The notes under the pieces: generated by a model
Seen by the model: the letters and a program-made list of their open reading frames with translations, nothing else
Database searches by the model: none
Told to the model about the DNA's origin: nothing
Origin: Mycobacterium sp. UM_WGJ
GTDB taxonomy: Bacteria; Actinomycetota; Actinomycetes; Mycobacteriales; Mycobacteriaceae
Assembly: GCF_000455125.1 (NCBI RefSeq)
Contig: NZ_AUWR01000036.1
Location: forward strand, 1-58,182
DNA: 58,182 nt
Direction of reading: 5' to 3'
Translations under genes and position numbers: made by a program
In this document: piece after piece, positions 38,618-46,289 of the stretch
Numbering within the stretch: the first letter of the stretch is position 1
Layout: every line of letters starts with the position of its first letter

Positions 38618-39855
38618 CGCCGGCGGTCGAACCCGAACAGGCGCTGGGCGACCCGACGGATCTGGATCTCCTCGGCGCCCTCGGTGATCCGGTATCGGCG
38701 GTGATGCCGGTAGATGTGCTCGAACTGCTCGTGGCGGGTGTAGCCGATTCCGCCGTGGATCTGAATGGCGCGGTCGGCGGCTTCGCACACCAGCCGGTTG
38801 GCGCGGTAGTTGGCCATCGACACCTTGTCGGAGACCTCCAGGTGGTGGTCACGGTCCAGGTGCCAGGCCGCATAGTTGACCAGCAGTCGCACCATCTGGG
38901 CCTCGGTCTGCAATTCGGCCAGCGGCCACTGCACCGCCTGGTTGACCGACAGCGGCTTGCCGAACACGATGCGTTGCCGGGCGTACTCGGCGGCGCGGTC
39001 GATGCAGTACTGCGCGGCGCCCAGGCTGGAGGCGGCCTGGCGGATCCGGTTTTCGTGCAGGAAAGTCTGTGCCACGTCCAACCCGCCGTCGACTTCGCCG
39101 AGCACCGCTTCGGCCGGAACTCGCACGTTGCGCAGTTCGACCTCGCCATGGTCGGTGGGCATGTTGAAGGTCCACCAGTAGAACGGGATGGTGAAGCCCG
39201 GGGTGTCGGTGGGCACCAGGAATGCGGTGATGCCCCGCGCCGAACCCGCCTCGCCGGACGTGCGGGCGAACACCAGATCGTGGGTGGCCCGATGCACTCC
39301 GGTGTTGAACCGCTTGGCACCGTTGATCACCCAGGTGTTGCCGTCGAGTTCGGCGCGGGTTTCCAGCCACGTCGCATCCGAACCATGGTCGGGTTCGGTC
39401 AAGCCGAAGGCCATCGAGCGCTCGCCGGTGATCATCGCCTCGGAGAACTCGCGGCGCTGCTCGTCGGTGCCGAACCGCTCCATCATGATCACCTGCGGGA
39501 AGTTCCCGACGATCGAGGACTCGTCCTGCAGATCGTTGTGCAGGCCGAGACCTTTGTGCGCCAGATGTTCCCGGATCACTGCCATGTCGACGTTGGTTCC
39601 GTTTCGCCCGCCCAGCGAGGAGGGCAACCCGTACCGCAGCCAGCCGGCGGCGTCGGCGCGGCGGCGCATCTCATCGAGCAGTTCTTCCCACTCACGTCGC
39701 GGGATGCCGCCACGTTCCACGTCGGTGCGGGCGAACTCGCGCCGGTGGTCGAAATACTGCATGTTCTCGGCCTGCAGCGGTGCGATCTCGCGTTCGATGA
39801 AGTCGTCCATCTCGGCGAGCACACCGGGAAGATGTTCGGGCAGTGTGAAATCCAT
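38614..39855 (-). CDS. Acyl-CoA dehydrogenase-family protein, LvaC-like
   Basis: This 413-residue FAD-dependent enzyme has the family blocks AFGLTEPDHGSDATWLETRA (about residues 150-169) and the C-terminal IQIHGGIGYTRHEQFEHIYR (about 365-384). The N-terminal stretch DDFIEREIAPLQAENMQYFD is typical of the ACAD10/11-related branch that works with APH kinases. I infer a role in eliminating phosphate from a 4-phosphoacyl-CoA to give an enoyl-CoA; ordinary acyl-CoA dehydrogenation is the alternative. It starts 17 bp after the TetR gene and overlaps the kinase by 4 bp. Confidence 0.87.
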   Translation of the reverse strand: MDFTLPEHLPGVLAEMDDFIEREIAPLQAENMQYFDHRREFARTDVERGGIPRREWEELLDEMRRRADAAGWLRYGLPSSLGGRNGTNVDMAVIREHLAHKGLGLHNDLQDESSIVGNFPQVIMMERFGTDEQRREFSEAMITGERSMAFGLTEPDHGSDATWLETRAELDGNTWVINGAKRFNTGVHRATHDLVFARTSGEAGSARGITAFLVPTDTPGFTIPFYWWTFNMPTDHGEVELRNVRVPAEAVLGEVDGGLDVAQTFLHENRIRQAASSLGAAQYCIDRAAEYARQRIVFGKPLSVNQAVQWPLAELQTEAQMVRLLVNYAAWHLDRDHHLEVSDKVSMANYRANRLVCEAADRAIQIHGGIGYTRHEQFEHIYRHHRRYRITEGAEEIQIRRVAQRLFGFDRRR

Positions 39856-39872
39856 GGCGATTCCTTCAGTTG

Positions 39873-40493
39873 TCAGTGATCACGGCCGTACAGGGTCTTT
39901 CTCCAGATGGTCGACAGCGTCTCGATTGCCTCGCTGTCACTGATCCGCCATCCCGGCCCGGACGGGCCGACGAACACGACGGTGAAATTCTCGAACAGTA
40001 GCGCGATGGCCGCCGCGATGTGGTCGGGATGGAGCTCGACGCCATAGCCCTGCTGCTGTGCCCGCCGCACCGAGGCGGCGACGATCTCCATGCCGAACCG
40101 GCGGAACTCGTTCTGCAGCGCGGCGAATCGCTCGCTGGTCGCGGCCAGCTGCGCGACTGCGATCATGACGCCGATGTTCGGCTTGAACATGGCCCAGTAG
40201 GCGCTGACCACCGACGAGAAGAACTCGGTGTCCTCCGGAGATTCCGGCAGTCGCATCTTGAGGCCGGAGGACTCGACCACCTGGGTGAGAAACGACTCGG
40301 CCAGCGCGGCCAGCAGCTCTTCCTTGTCGCGGAAGTACCGGTACAACACGGCCGTCGACTTTCCGGCGGCCGACGTGATGTCGGCCAGTGTGGTGCCGTG
40401 AAACCCACGTTCGGCGAACAGTTCTCGGGCGGCTTGCTCGATCGCACCACGCGTCAGGCGCCCCTTGGAACTGAGCTCACGCTGGGTCGACAT
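39873..40493 (-). CDS. TetR-family regulator inside the catabolic operon
   Basis: The 206 residues include a TetR DNA-binding domain at about residues 13-60 (LADITSAAGKSTAVLYRYF). The C-terminal domain is helical with several aromatic residues suitable for an acyl-CoA or aromatic ligand. It lies between the HMG-CoA-lyase-like gene (8 bp before it) and the acyl-CoA dehydrogenase gene, so it is made with the enzymes. The palindrome AAAAGTAA-CA-TTACTTTT at the operon promoter (44913-44930) is the best candidate for its site, which would make this an autoregulated operon. Confidence 0.88.
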   Translation of the reverse strand: MSTQRELSSKGRLTRGAIEQAARELFAERGFHGTTLADITSAAGKSTAVLYRYFRDKEELLAALAESFLTQVVESSGLKMRLPESPEDTEFFSSVVSAYWAMFKPNIGVMIAVAQLAATSERFAALQNEFRRFGMEIVAASVRRAQQQGYGVELHPDHIAAAIALLFENFTVVFVGPSGPGWRISDSEAIETLSTIWRKTLYGRDH

Positions 40494-40501
40494 CGAGGCT
40501 C

Positions 40502-41407
40502 TCAGACCCGCTTCCGGTCTCCGGCGGCCAGCAGGGCGCTGGGTAGCCCGTGGCCGACGACGGTGCTGGCCACGCCGGCCGCGGTGATGGCGGCATCCAG
40601 ATCGATTCCGGTGTCGATGCCGCAGTCACCGAGCAGGTACACGAGGTCTTCGGTGGCGATGTTGCCGGTGGCACCCGGGGCGAACGGACAGCCGCCCAGG
40701 CCGCCGGCTGAGGCGTCGAGTCGGGTGATTCCCGCCTGAATCGCCGCGTAGGCGCAGGCCAGCCCGGAGCCGCGGGTGTTGTGGAAGTGCGCTCCCAGGG
40801 GGATGTCGCCGATGATCGGCTGCACCGCCGCGATCAGGTCGGTGACGCGCCGGGGAGTGGCGGTGCCAATGGTGTCGGCGATGGCCAGCCGGTCGATTCC
40901 GAAAGCGGTCGCCGAGGCGACGATGTCGGTGACGCGGCCGGGCTCGGTCGGACCGTCGAACGGGCAGTCCCAGGCCGTGGCGACGATGACCTCCACCGAG
41001 GCGCCGGCGTCGTGGGCGATGCCGGCGATGTCGGTGATGGCTGCGACAGCCGCTGCCGTGGGGCGCCCGACGTTGGCGGTGCTGAAGGCATCCGAGGCGC
41101 ACACCACGTACTCGATGGACTTCAGGCCGGCGGCGACCGCCCGGGCGGCGCCACCGGGGCTGGCGACCAGTGCGGAGAACTCGAGTTGGGGGTAGCGCCA
41201 CAGCTCGGCGGCCAGCTCGGCGGCATCGGCGAGGGCCGGGACTTTGGTCGGGGAGACGAAGGAGGTCACCTCGACTTCGCGAACGCCGGTGGCGGCGATG
41301 GCGGCCAGCAGTTCGAGCTTGGCGCTCAACGGGATCGGTGCTTCGATCTGCAGACCGTCGCGCAGCGCGACTTCGCGGATCGCGACCTGGGCGGGCAGTG
41401 TGCTCAC
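40502..41407 (-). CDS. Hydroxymethylglutaryl-CoA lyase-like enzyme
   Basis: This 301-residue TIM-barrel lyase has REVALRDGLQIE (residues 12-23) with the metal-binding Asp and catalytic Arg. SAGGLGGCPFAPGATGN follows near residue 230, with the active-site Cys of HMG-CoA lyases. These enzymes split 3-hydroxy-3-methylglutaryl-CoA or similar 3-hydroxyacyl-CoA into acetyl-CoA (or another acyl-CoA) and a keto acid. Its substrate here may be a related branched 3-hydroxy-diacyl-CoA produced in the operon. It overlaps the CoA-transferase stop by 4 bp. Confidence 0.88.
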   Translation of the reverse strand: MSTLPAQVAIREVALRDGLQIEAPIPLSAKLELLAAIAATGVREVEVTSFVSPTKVPALADAAELAAELWRYPQLEFSALVASPGGAARAVAAGLKSIEYVVCASDAFSTANVGRPTAAAVAAITDIAGIAHDAGASVEVIVATAWDCPFDGPTEPGRVTDIVASATAFGIDRLAIADTIGTATPRRVTDLIAAVQPIIGDIPLGAHFHNTRGSGLACAYAAIQAGITRLDASAGGLGGCPFAPGATGNIATEDLVYLLGDCGIDTGIDLDAAITAAGVASTVVGHGLPSALLAAGDRKRV

Positions 41408-42609
41408 AGCACCCCCTCGGTGCGTAGGGCGTCGATCTGCGCGCTGGTCTTGCCGAGCAGGCCGGCGTAGACCTCGTCATTGTGCTGGCCGGGCCGGGCC
41501 GATCCGGCGTTGCGGATGGTGCCGGGGCTCTCCGAGAGCACGGGCATGACGCCGGGTCCCAGCACGGTGCGCTCGGCGCCTTCGTCCCAGTGTTCGGCGA
41601 GCATGCCGCGCGCCCACAGTTGCGGGTCTTTGACGACCTCGGCAACGGTGTTGATGGGCCCGGAGATCACGCCGGCGTCGCTGAGCGTCGCGATGATGGC
41701 ATCGGGCGCCCGCTGCGCCGCCCACTCGCCGATGATCGCGTCCAACTCATCCTGATTGCGGCCGCGGGCCCCGTGATCGGTGAACCGCGGGTCGGTTGTC
41801 AGCTCGGGGCGCCCCATGGCCTGACACAGCCGGGCGAACACGCTGTCCTGGTTGGCGGCGATCACCACCCAGCTGCCGTCGGCCGACTGGTAGATATTCG
41901 ACGGGGCGATCCCTTCCAGCCGGGTGCCCGACGGTCCGCGGACCACGCCGCCGACGTCGTAATCGGGGATGGTGGATTCCTGGATGGCCAAGCAGGATTC
42001 GGTGAGGGCGACGTCGACCACCTGGCCTTGGCCGGTGACCGTGCGACGGTAGAGGGCGGCCAACGCACCTTGGGCGGCGAACATGCCCGCGAGGCTGTCA
42101 CCGAGAGACAGGGCCAGCCTCGGTGGCGGGCCGCCGGGAAAGCCGTTCATGTGCCGCAGCCCGCTGGCCGCCTCAGCGACCGAGGCGTAACCGGCCTTGT
42201 GTGCATCCGGTCCGGTCTGTCCGTAACCGGAGACCCGCACCAGGATGATGCCCTTATTGCGTTGACGCAGGATGTCGAAGCCCAGCCCCCAGCGCTCCAG
42301 CGTGCCGGGCCGGAAGTTCTCCACGACGATGTCGGACTTGTCGATGAGCTCCAGGAACAGCTCGCGGCCGCGCTCGGTACGCAGGTCGAGGGTGACGGCC
42401 TTCTTGTTGCGGGCGTGCACGGTCCAGAAGAAGTGGTGCCCGTCGAGCTCGGCCTGTCCCCAGGTGCGCAGCGGGTCGGGTTTGCCGGGCAGCTCGATCT
42501 TGATGACCTCGGCACCCATGTCGCCCAGCAGCCGCCCGGCGAACGGCCCGGAGATCAGCGTGCCGAGCTCCAGCACCCGGATGCCGTCCAGCGCACCAGC
42601 GGTGTTCAT
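41404..42609 (-). CDS. CaiB/BaiF family (class III) CoA transferase
   Basis: This 401-residue enzyme begins NTAGALDGIRVLELGTLISG and has the family stretches GAEVIKIELPGKPDPLRTWG, VENFRPGTLERWGLGFD and LALSLGDSLAGMFAAQGALA with the catalytic Asp. Class III CoA transferases move CoA between a carboxylic acid and a donor acyl-CoA, often succinyl-CoA. It would activate the pathway intermediate that the lyase then splits. The ATG at 42609 overlaps the hydrolase stop (ATGA); the longer opening lies in that gene. Confidence 0.9.
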   Translation of the reverse strand: MNTAGALDGIRVLELGTLISGPFAGRLLGDMGAEVIKIELPGKPDPLRTWGQAELDGHHFFWTVHARNKKAVTLDLRTERGRELFLELIDKSDIVVENFRPGTLERWGLGFDILRQRNKGIILVRVSGYGQTGPDAHKAGYASVAEAASGLRHMNGFPGGPPPRLALSLGDSLAGMFAAQGALAALYRRTVTGQGQVVDVALTESCLAIQESTIPDYDVGGVVRGPSGTRLEGIAPSNIYQSADGSWVVIAANQDSVFARLCQAMGRPELTTDPRFTDHGARGRNQDELDAIIGEWAAQRAPDAIIATLSDAGVISGPINTVAEVVKDPQLWARGMLAEHWDEGAERTVLGPGVMPVLSESPGTIRNAGSARPGQHNDEVYAGLLGKTSAQIDALRTEGVL

Positions 42610-43790
42610 GCCGACGAGCCTACGAAATCGTGCTGGGCCAGCCAATCAGTGACGATCGTTACGGCCTGTCGCAGCGCGTCACGCTGATCCGGCCCGGCGT
42701 AATAGTGGTTGGCTCCGGGGATCTCGTGCATCGCCTTGTCGCTGGTGCCGATCGCCTCGAAGAGCCGGCGGGTGTGACTCGGGGTGCAGGCGTCGTCGGC
42801 CAGATTGCCGATCACCAGGGTGGGCACCGCGATGTCTGCTCCGCAGTCCAATCCGTCGCCGTGGGCGTCGTCGTAGCTCCACTGCGACAGCCAGCTGCGC
42901 AGCGTGCAGAATCGCGCCAATCCGACCGGGCTCATGTTCACCACCGCGGGCTCGCCCAGATAGCAGCTGCCGGGGGTGCGATCGTTGGGATCGACGGTGG
43001 GATCCAGCCAGCGCGGGTCGGCCATGGTGCCGTGTACGACGAACCCGAACTCCTGATCGGGCAGGCCGGCCTCGGTGTACTCGGCCAGCTTCGCCTTGAC
43101 CCAGGCGGTGATCCGGCGGTTGCGGGCGATCTGGGCCGCCCGGTAGCGGTCCAGGAACTCCGTGCTGTAGGGCGGCTGGTTGGGGTTGTCCGGGTTGTAG
43201 AGGTCCAGTTCCGGGTCGCGTTTGGTCGGGTCGGACTCGTCGAGGATGGACGCGTCCAGCCACTCGGTCAGCGTGCCGTGGCGGCTGATGTGGGCGGCCA
43301 GCAGCATCACGCCGTCGGCCGGGATCAGGTTCAGTTTGGTGAGGTCGGGGCCGTCACCGGACGGGCTGGCCGTCACCGTCGGGTGCTGTGCCTGCTGTTG
43401 GTAGAACAGTGACAGCGAACCTCCGCCGCTCCATCCGGCCAGCACCACCTTGGCGTAGCCGAGCCGGTTCTTGGCGTCGGAGATGCACTGACCGAGGTCT
43501 TCGACCACCTTCTCCATCAGCAACGCCGAGTCGGTGCCGCGGAATCGGCTGTTGCAGTAGATGACGTGGTGACCGGCGCGGGCCAGCGCATTGACCATCG
43601 GAAGGTAGGCGCCGCCGCCGATCGGGTGCATGAACACCAGCACGGTGTCGCTCGGCGCATCCTTCGGCTTCAGCAGGTAGCTCTCCAACACCACCAGCTC
43701 GGCGACTCCGCCGTAGACGTCACGGACGCCCGAGTTGTTCTGGTAGGCGATCAGGTAGGGGATTCGGTCGTAGTCGTGCTTGGCGGTCAT
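42606..43790 (-). CDS. Alpha/beta hydrolase of the catabolic operon
   Basis: This 394-residue alpha/beta hydrolase has an oxyanion motif HPIGGGAYLPM near residue 54, the nucleophile Ser in LAGWSGGGSLS (near 120) and a His in GANHYYAGPDQ near the C-terminus. Between them is a long cap (about residues 140-260). Its start at ATG 43790 overlaps the dioxygenase stop (ATGA). It could open a ring-cleavage product or hydrolyse an ester or thioester; the substrate is unknown. A longer opening of the frame lies inside the dioxygenase gene. Confidence 0.85.
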   Translation of the reverse strand: MTAKHDYDRIPYLIAYQNNSGVRDVYGGVAELVVLESYLLKPKDAPSDTVLVFMHPIGGGAYLPMVNALARAGHHVIYCNSRFRGTDSALLMEKVVEDLGQCISDAKNRLGYAKVVLAGWSGGGSLSLFYQQQAQHPTVTASPSGDGPDLTKLNLIPADGVMLLAAHISRHGTLTEWLDASILDESDPTKRDPELDLYNPDNPNQPPYSTEFLDRYRAAQIARNRRITAWVKAKLAEYTEAGLPDQEFGFVVHGTMADPRWLDPTVDPNDRTPGSCYLGEPAVVNMSPVGLARFCTLRSWLSQWSYDDAHGDGLDCGADIAVPTLVIGNLADDACTPSHTRRLFEAIGTSDKAMHEIPGANHYYAGPDQRDALRQAVTIVTDWLAQHDFVGSSA

Positions 43791-44881
43791 GCGTGCTGTC
43801 CTAGGTCGGCGGCCAAAACTTCGGGGGAGGGGATGAGGCGGCGCCGGGTGTCGATGGCGATGACCTGCCAGTCCACCCGCTGATAGTCGTCGAACTTCCG
43901 GCGCGCGCGCTCGCGGGCCTTCTCCGGTGCACCGTGATGCACGCCCTGCGGGGCGTGGCTGATCAGTCCGGGTGGCATCGGAATCCCGTAGAGCGAACCG
44001 CCGTGGAAGAAGGCGATTTCGTCGTAGTCGACGTTGCGGTGATACCACGGTGTGCGTTCGGTGCCCGCCACCCCTTCGGCGGGTTTGGGCAGGAAGTTCA
44101 TCACGTAGACCCCGGTGGCCTGCATGAACAGGTGCACCGTCGGTGGCAGATGCACGCTGTCAGACGTCACCACGTTGTAGTCGGCGATGTTGAACGAGAA
44201 CGCGAAGTTGTCGCCGCGCCAGCCCTCGACGTCAATCGGATTGTGTTGGTAGTGAAGCGTTGTCGGGCCGCCGTCATGGATCAGCCGGACCTCGTAGCTG
44301 TCCCGCCCATCGTCGTCGATGGGGGCTGGATCCGGGATGACGATCAGGGAAGGGTCGAACGGGAAGTGCCGGCCCAGCGGACCGGGCGGTGGAACCCGGA
44401 ACTCGTCGGTGGCCTCGATCATGAGCAGCGTCGTTTCGGCCGCGGGTAGTTGTCGCCAGGTGGTCGCTTTGGGCAGATATAGCCAGTCGCCCTCGCGGTA
44501 GTCCAGTGGGCCGAACTCGGTTTCCAGCTGTCCGGACCCGGCATGGACGAAGCAGAGCAGGTCGCCGTCGACGTAGCGGATGTGAAACGGCATCGGGACC
44601 GAGCGCCGCGACAGCCGGATGCGGCAGTCGGCGTTGCTGAACAGCAGCAGCGGATCGCCGGCGGCGTCGGTGGCGTCGGTCGGCTGCAGGAGCGCGGCCA
44701 GCACATCGACGGGCCGCAGTGGTCCTTCGGCACGGTAGGCGGTCGGGTCGTTGCGCCGGTACATGTTGGCGGTGCGGCCGATGAAGCCACCGCGGCCGAG
44801 TTCATCGTCCTTGAGGCCGTCGAGGTCGGCGTGCAGGCGATGCGGCGTGGTGCCTTTGCGCAGGTGGACGAAGGATTCCAT
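43787..44881 (-). CDS. Homogentisate 1,2-dioxygenase-like cupin enzyme
   Basis: This 364-residue protein of the homogentisate dioxygenase (HmgA) fold has family blocks: FIGRTANMYRRNDPTAYRAE near residue 33, a cupin core (VHAGSGQLETEFGPLDYREG, 112-131) and the C-terminal WYHRNVDYDEI block. Iron ligands would be His281, Asp287 or Glu288 (the usual Glu is shifted by one) and His315/316. True HmgA is followed by fumarylacetoacetase and maleylacetoacetate isomerase genes, which are absent here, so the substrate is probably not homogentisate. It is the first gene of the eight-gene operon. Start ATG 44881 has GGGAG upstream. Confidence 0.82.
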   Translation of the reverse strand: MESFVHLRKGTTPHRLHADLDGLKDDELGRGGFIGRTANMYRRNDPTAYRAEGPLRPVDVLAALLQPTDATDAAGDPLLLFSNADCRIRLSRRSVPMPFHIRYVDGDLLCFVHAGSGQLETEFGPLDYREGDWLYLPKATTWRQLPAAETTLLMIEATDEFRVPPPGPLGRHFPFDPSLIVIPDPAPIDDDGRDSYEVRLIHDGGPTTLHYQHNPIDVEGWRGDNFAFSFNIADYNVVTSDSVHLPPTVHLFMQATGVYVMNFLPKPAEGVAGTERTPWYHRNVDYDEIAFFHGGSLYGIPMPPGLISHAPQGVHHGAPEKARERARRKFDDYQRVDWQVIAIDTRRRLIPSPEVLAADLGQHA

Positions 44882-44912
44882 CGGCGACTCCCGGGGATAG
44901 GCGCAAGAAAGT

Positions 44913-44948
44913 AAAAGTAACATTACTTTTCGTTTATCTCCGGGGCAA
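44913..44948 (-). promoter_or_regulatory. Promoter and palindromic operator of the dioxygenase operon
   Basis: On the minus strand -35 TTGCCC (44948-44943) is separated by 17 bp from -10 TAATGT (44925-44920). The perfect palindrome AAAAGTAA (44913-44920), CA, TTACTTTT (44923-44930) covers the -10. A repressor bound there would block the promoter. Transcription would start near 44913, about 30 nt before the ATG. A related AAAAGTAA/TTAC array precedes fadE24. Confidence 0.68.
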
Positions 44949-44953
44949 GTGCG

Positions 44954-45011
44954 CGAGCAGACGCAAAAGCCCCCATTCCGTGCGGGAGATGGGGGCCTGT
45001 GCGTCTGCTCG
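44954..45011 (-). terminator. Long two-part hairpin terminating fadE24-fadE23
   Basis: The outer stem CGAGCAGACGCA (44954-44965) / TGCGTCTGCTCG (45000-45011) is perfect over 12 bp, then a 3x3 internal loop, then an inner stem GCCCCCAT (44969-44976) / ATGGGGGC (44989-44996) of 8 bp with a 12-nt loop. It begins 21 bp after the fadE23 stop (45032) and just before the next promoter, so it isolates the two units. No T-run follows. Confidence 0.75.
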
Positions 45012-45031
45012 GCGGGAAGGGGGCGGGTGCG

Positions 45032-46240
45032 CTACTTCAGCTCGGCCGAAGTCAGGCCCAGCAGCCGGCGGGCCACCACCAGCAGCTGAATCTGCTGGGT
45101 GCCTTCGAAGATGTCGAGGATCTTCGAGTCGCGGCTCCACTTCTCCAGCAGCATCTGCTCGGAGTAGCCCAGGGTGCCGGCCATTTCGACGGCCTTGAGG
45201 GTGATGTCGCTGGCCACCCGGCCGGCCTTGGCCTTGCCCATCGACGCCTCTTTGGAGTTGGGGATGTTGTTGTCGGCCTGCCACGCCGAGCGCAGCGTCA
45301 GCAGGTTCGCCGACTCCCAGTCGGCCTCCATGCGCAGGAATTCCGCGGCCGGTGCGCTCTGGGCGTGGGCCGGCTTGTCATAGGAGATCTCGATGCCCGC
45401 GGCGGTGAGCATCTTGCGCAGCTCTTCGAGTGCGGCGCGCGCGACCCCGACCGCCATCGCGGCCACGATCGGCCGGGTGTTGTCGAACGTCTCCATGACC
45501 CCGGAGAAGCTCTTCTCGGTGTTGATCTCCGGGCTGCCCAGCAGGTTGTCCTTGGGGATGCGGGCGTTGTCGAACCGGATCACGGCGGTGTCGGAGGCCT
45601 TGATACCGAGCTTGTGCTCCAAGCGCTCCACGATCACACCGGGGTGCTCGCGCGGCACGACGAACGACTTGATGGCTGCCCGCCCCAGCGCCTTGTCCAG
45701 GGTCGCCCACACCACGATGTGGGTGCATCGCGAACCGGCGGTGACGAAGATCTTCTCGCCGTTGATCACGTACTCGTCGCCGTCGAGGGTGGCCGTCGTG
45801 GTCACCGCCGCCGAGTCGGAGCCAAAGCTCGGCTCGGTGATGGCCATTGCGGCCCACACCTTGCCCAGTCGAGCGAGCTGTTCATCGGTGGCCACACCGG
45901 AGATCGCCGCATTGCCGAGGCCCTGGTAGGGGACCGACAGCATCAAAGCCACATCGCCCCAGCTCATCTCGAGCACCTGCAGCATTGCCGCCATGTTGGA
46001 GGCGTTGCGGTTGCCGGTCTGTGCGCCGGCGTCGCGGAAGGCCTCGGCGCCGGCCATCGCACTGCCGCCGACGCCCGAGACCCCGTCGAACAGGGATTCC
46101 AGGGTGTCCAGCTCGAGCGGATAGGCATGCTCGCGCGCGTCGTACTTGCGCGAGATGGGGCGCAGCAGTTCAGCGGCCCCGGCGTGCGTCATCTCGATGA
46201 CCTCTTGCATTTTACGGGGCAGTTCCAGATTGATTGCCAT
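45032..46240 (-). CDS. fadE23: Acyl-CoA dehydrogenase FadE23
   Basis: This 402-residue flavoprotein of the acyl-CoA dehydrogenase family is one half of the FadE23-FadE24 pair of mycobacteria. In M. tuberculosis the two adjacent genes are believed to form a mixed complex. Blocks such as AITEPSFGSDSAAVTTTATL (about residue 136) and the C-terminal IFEGTQQIQLLVVARRLLGL are family-typical. The start is ATG 46240 (MAINLELPRKMQE); the longer opening adds residues unlike the family. It starts 49 bp after fadE24 and ends before a strong hairpin. Confidence 0.85.
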   Translation of the reverse strand: MAINLELPRKMQEVIEMTHAGAAELLRPISRKYDAREHAYPLELDTLESLFDGVSGVGGSAMAGAEAFRDAGAQTGNRNASNMAAMLQVLEMSWGDVALMLSVPYQGLGNAAISGVATDEQLARLGKVWAAMAITEPSFGSDSAAVTTTATLDGDEYVINGEKIFVTAGSRCTHIVVWATLDKALGRAAIKSFVVPREHPGVIVERLEHKLGIKASDTAVIRFDNARIPKDNLLGSPEINTEKSFSGVMETFDNTRPIVAAMAVGVARAALEELRKMLTAAGIEISYDKPAHAQSAPAAEFLRMEADWESANLLTLRSAWQADNNIPNSKEASMGKAKAGRVASDITLKAVEMAGTLGYSEQMLLEKWSRDSKILDIFEGTQQIQLLVVARRLLGLTSAELK

Positions 46241-46289
46241 GATCAGACTTTCGTGTTCGCAGCGGAGTTGGCTGGGTGGCTCAGAAGAC

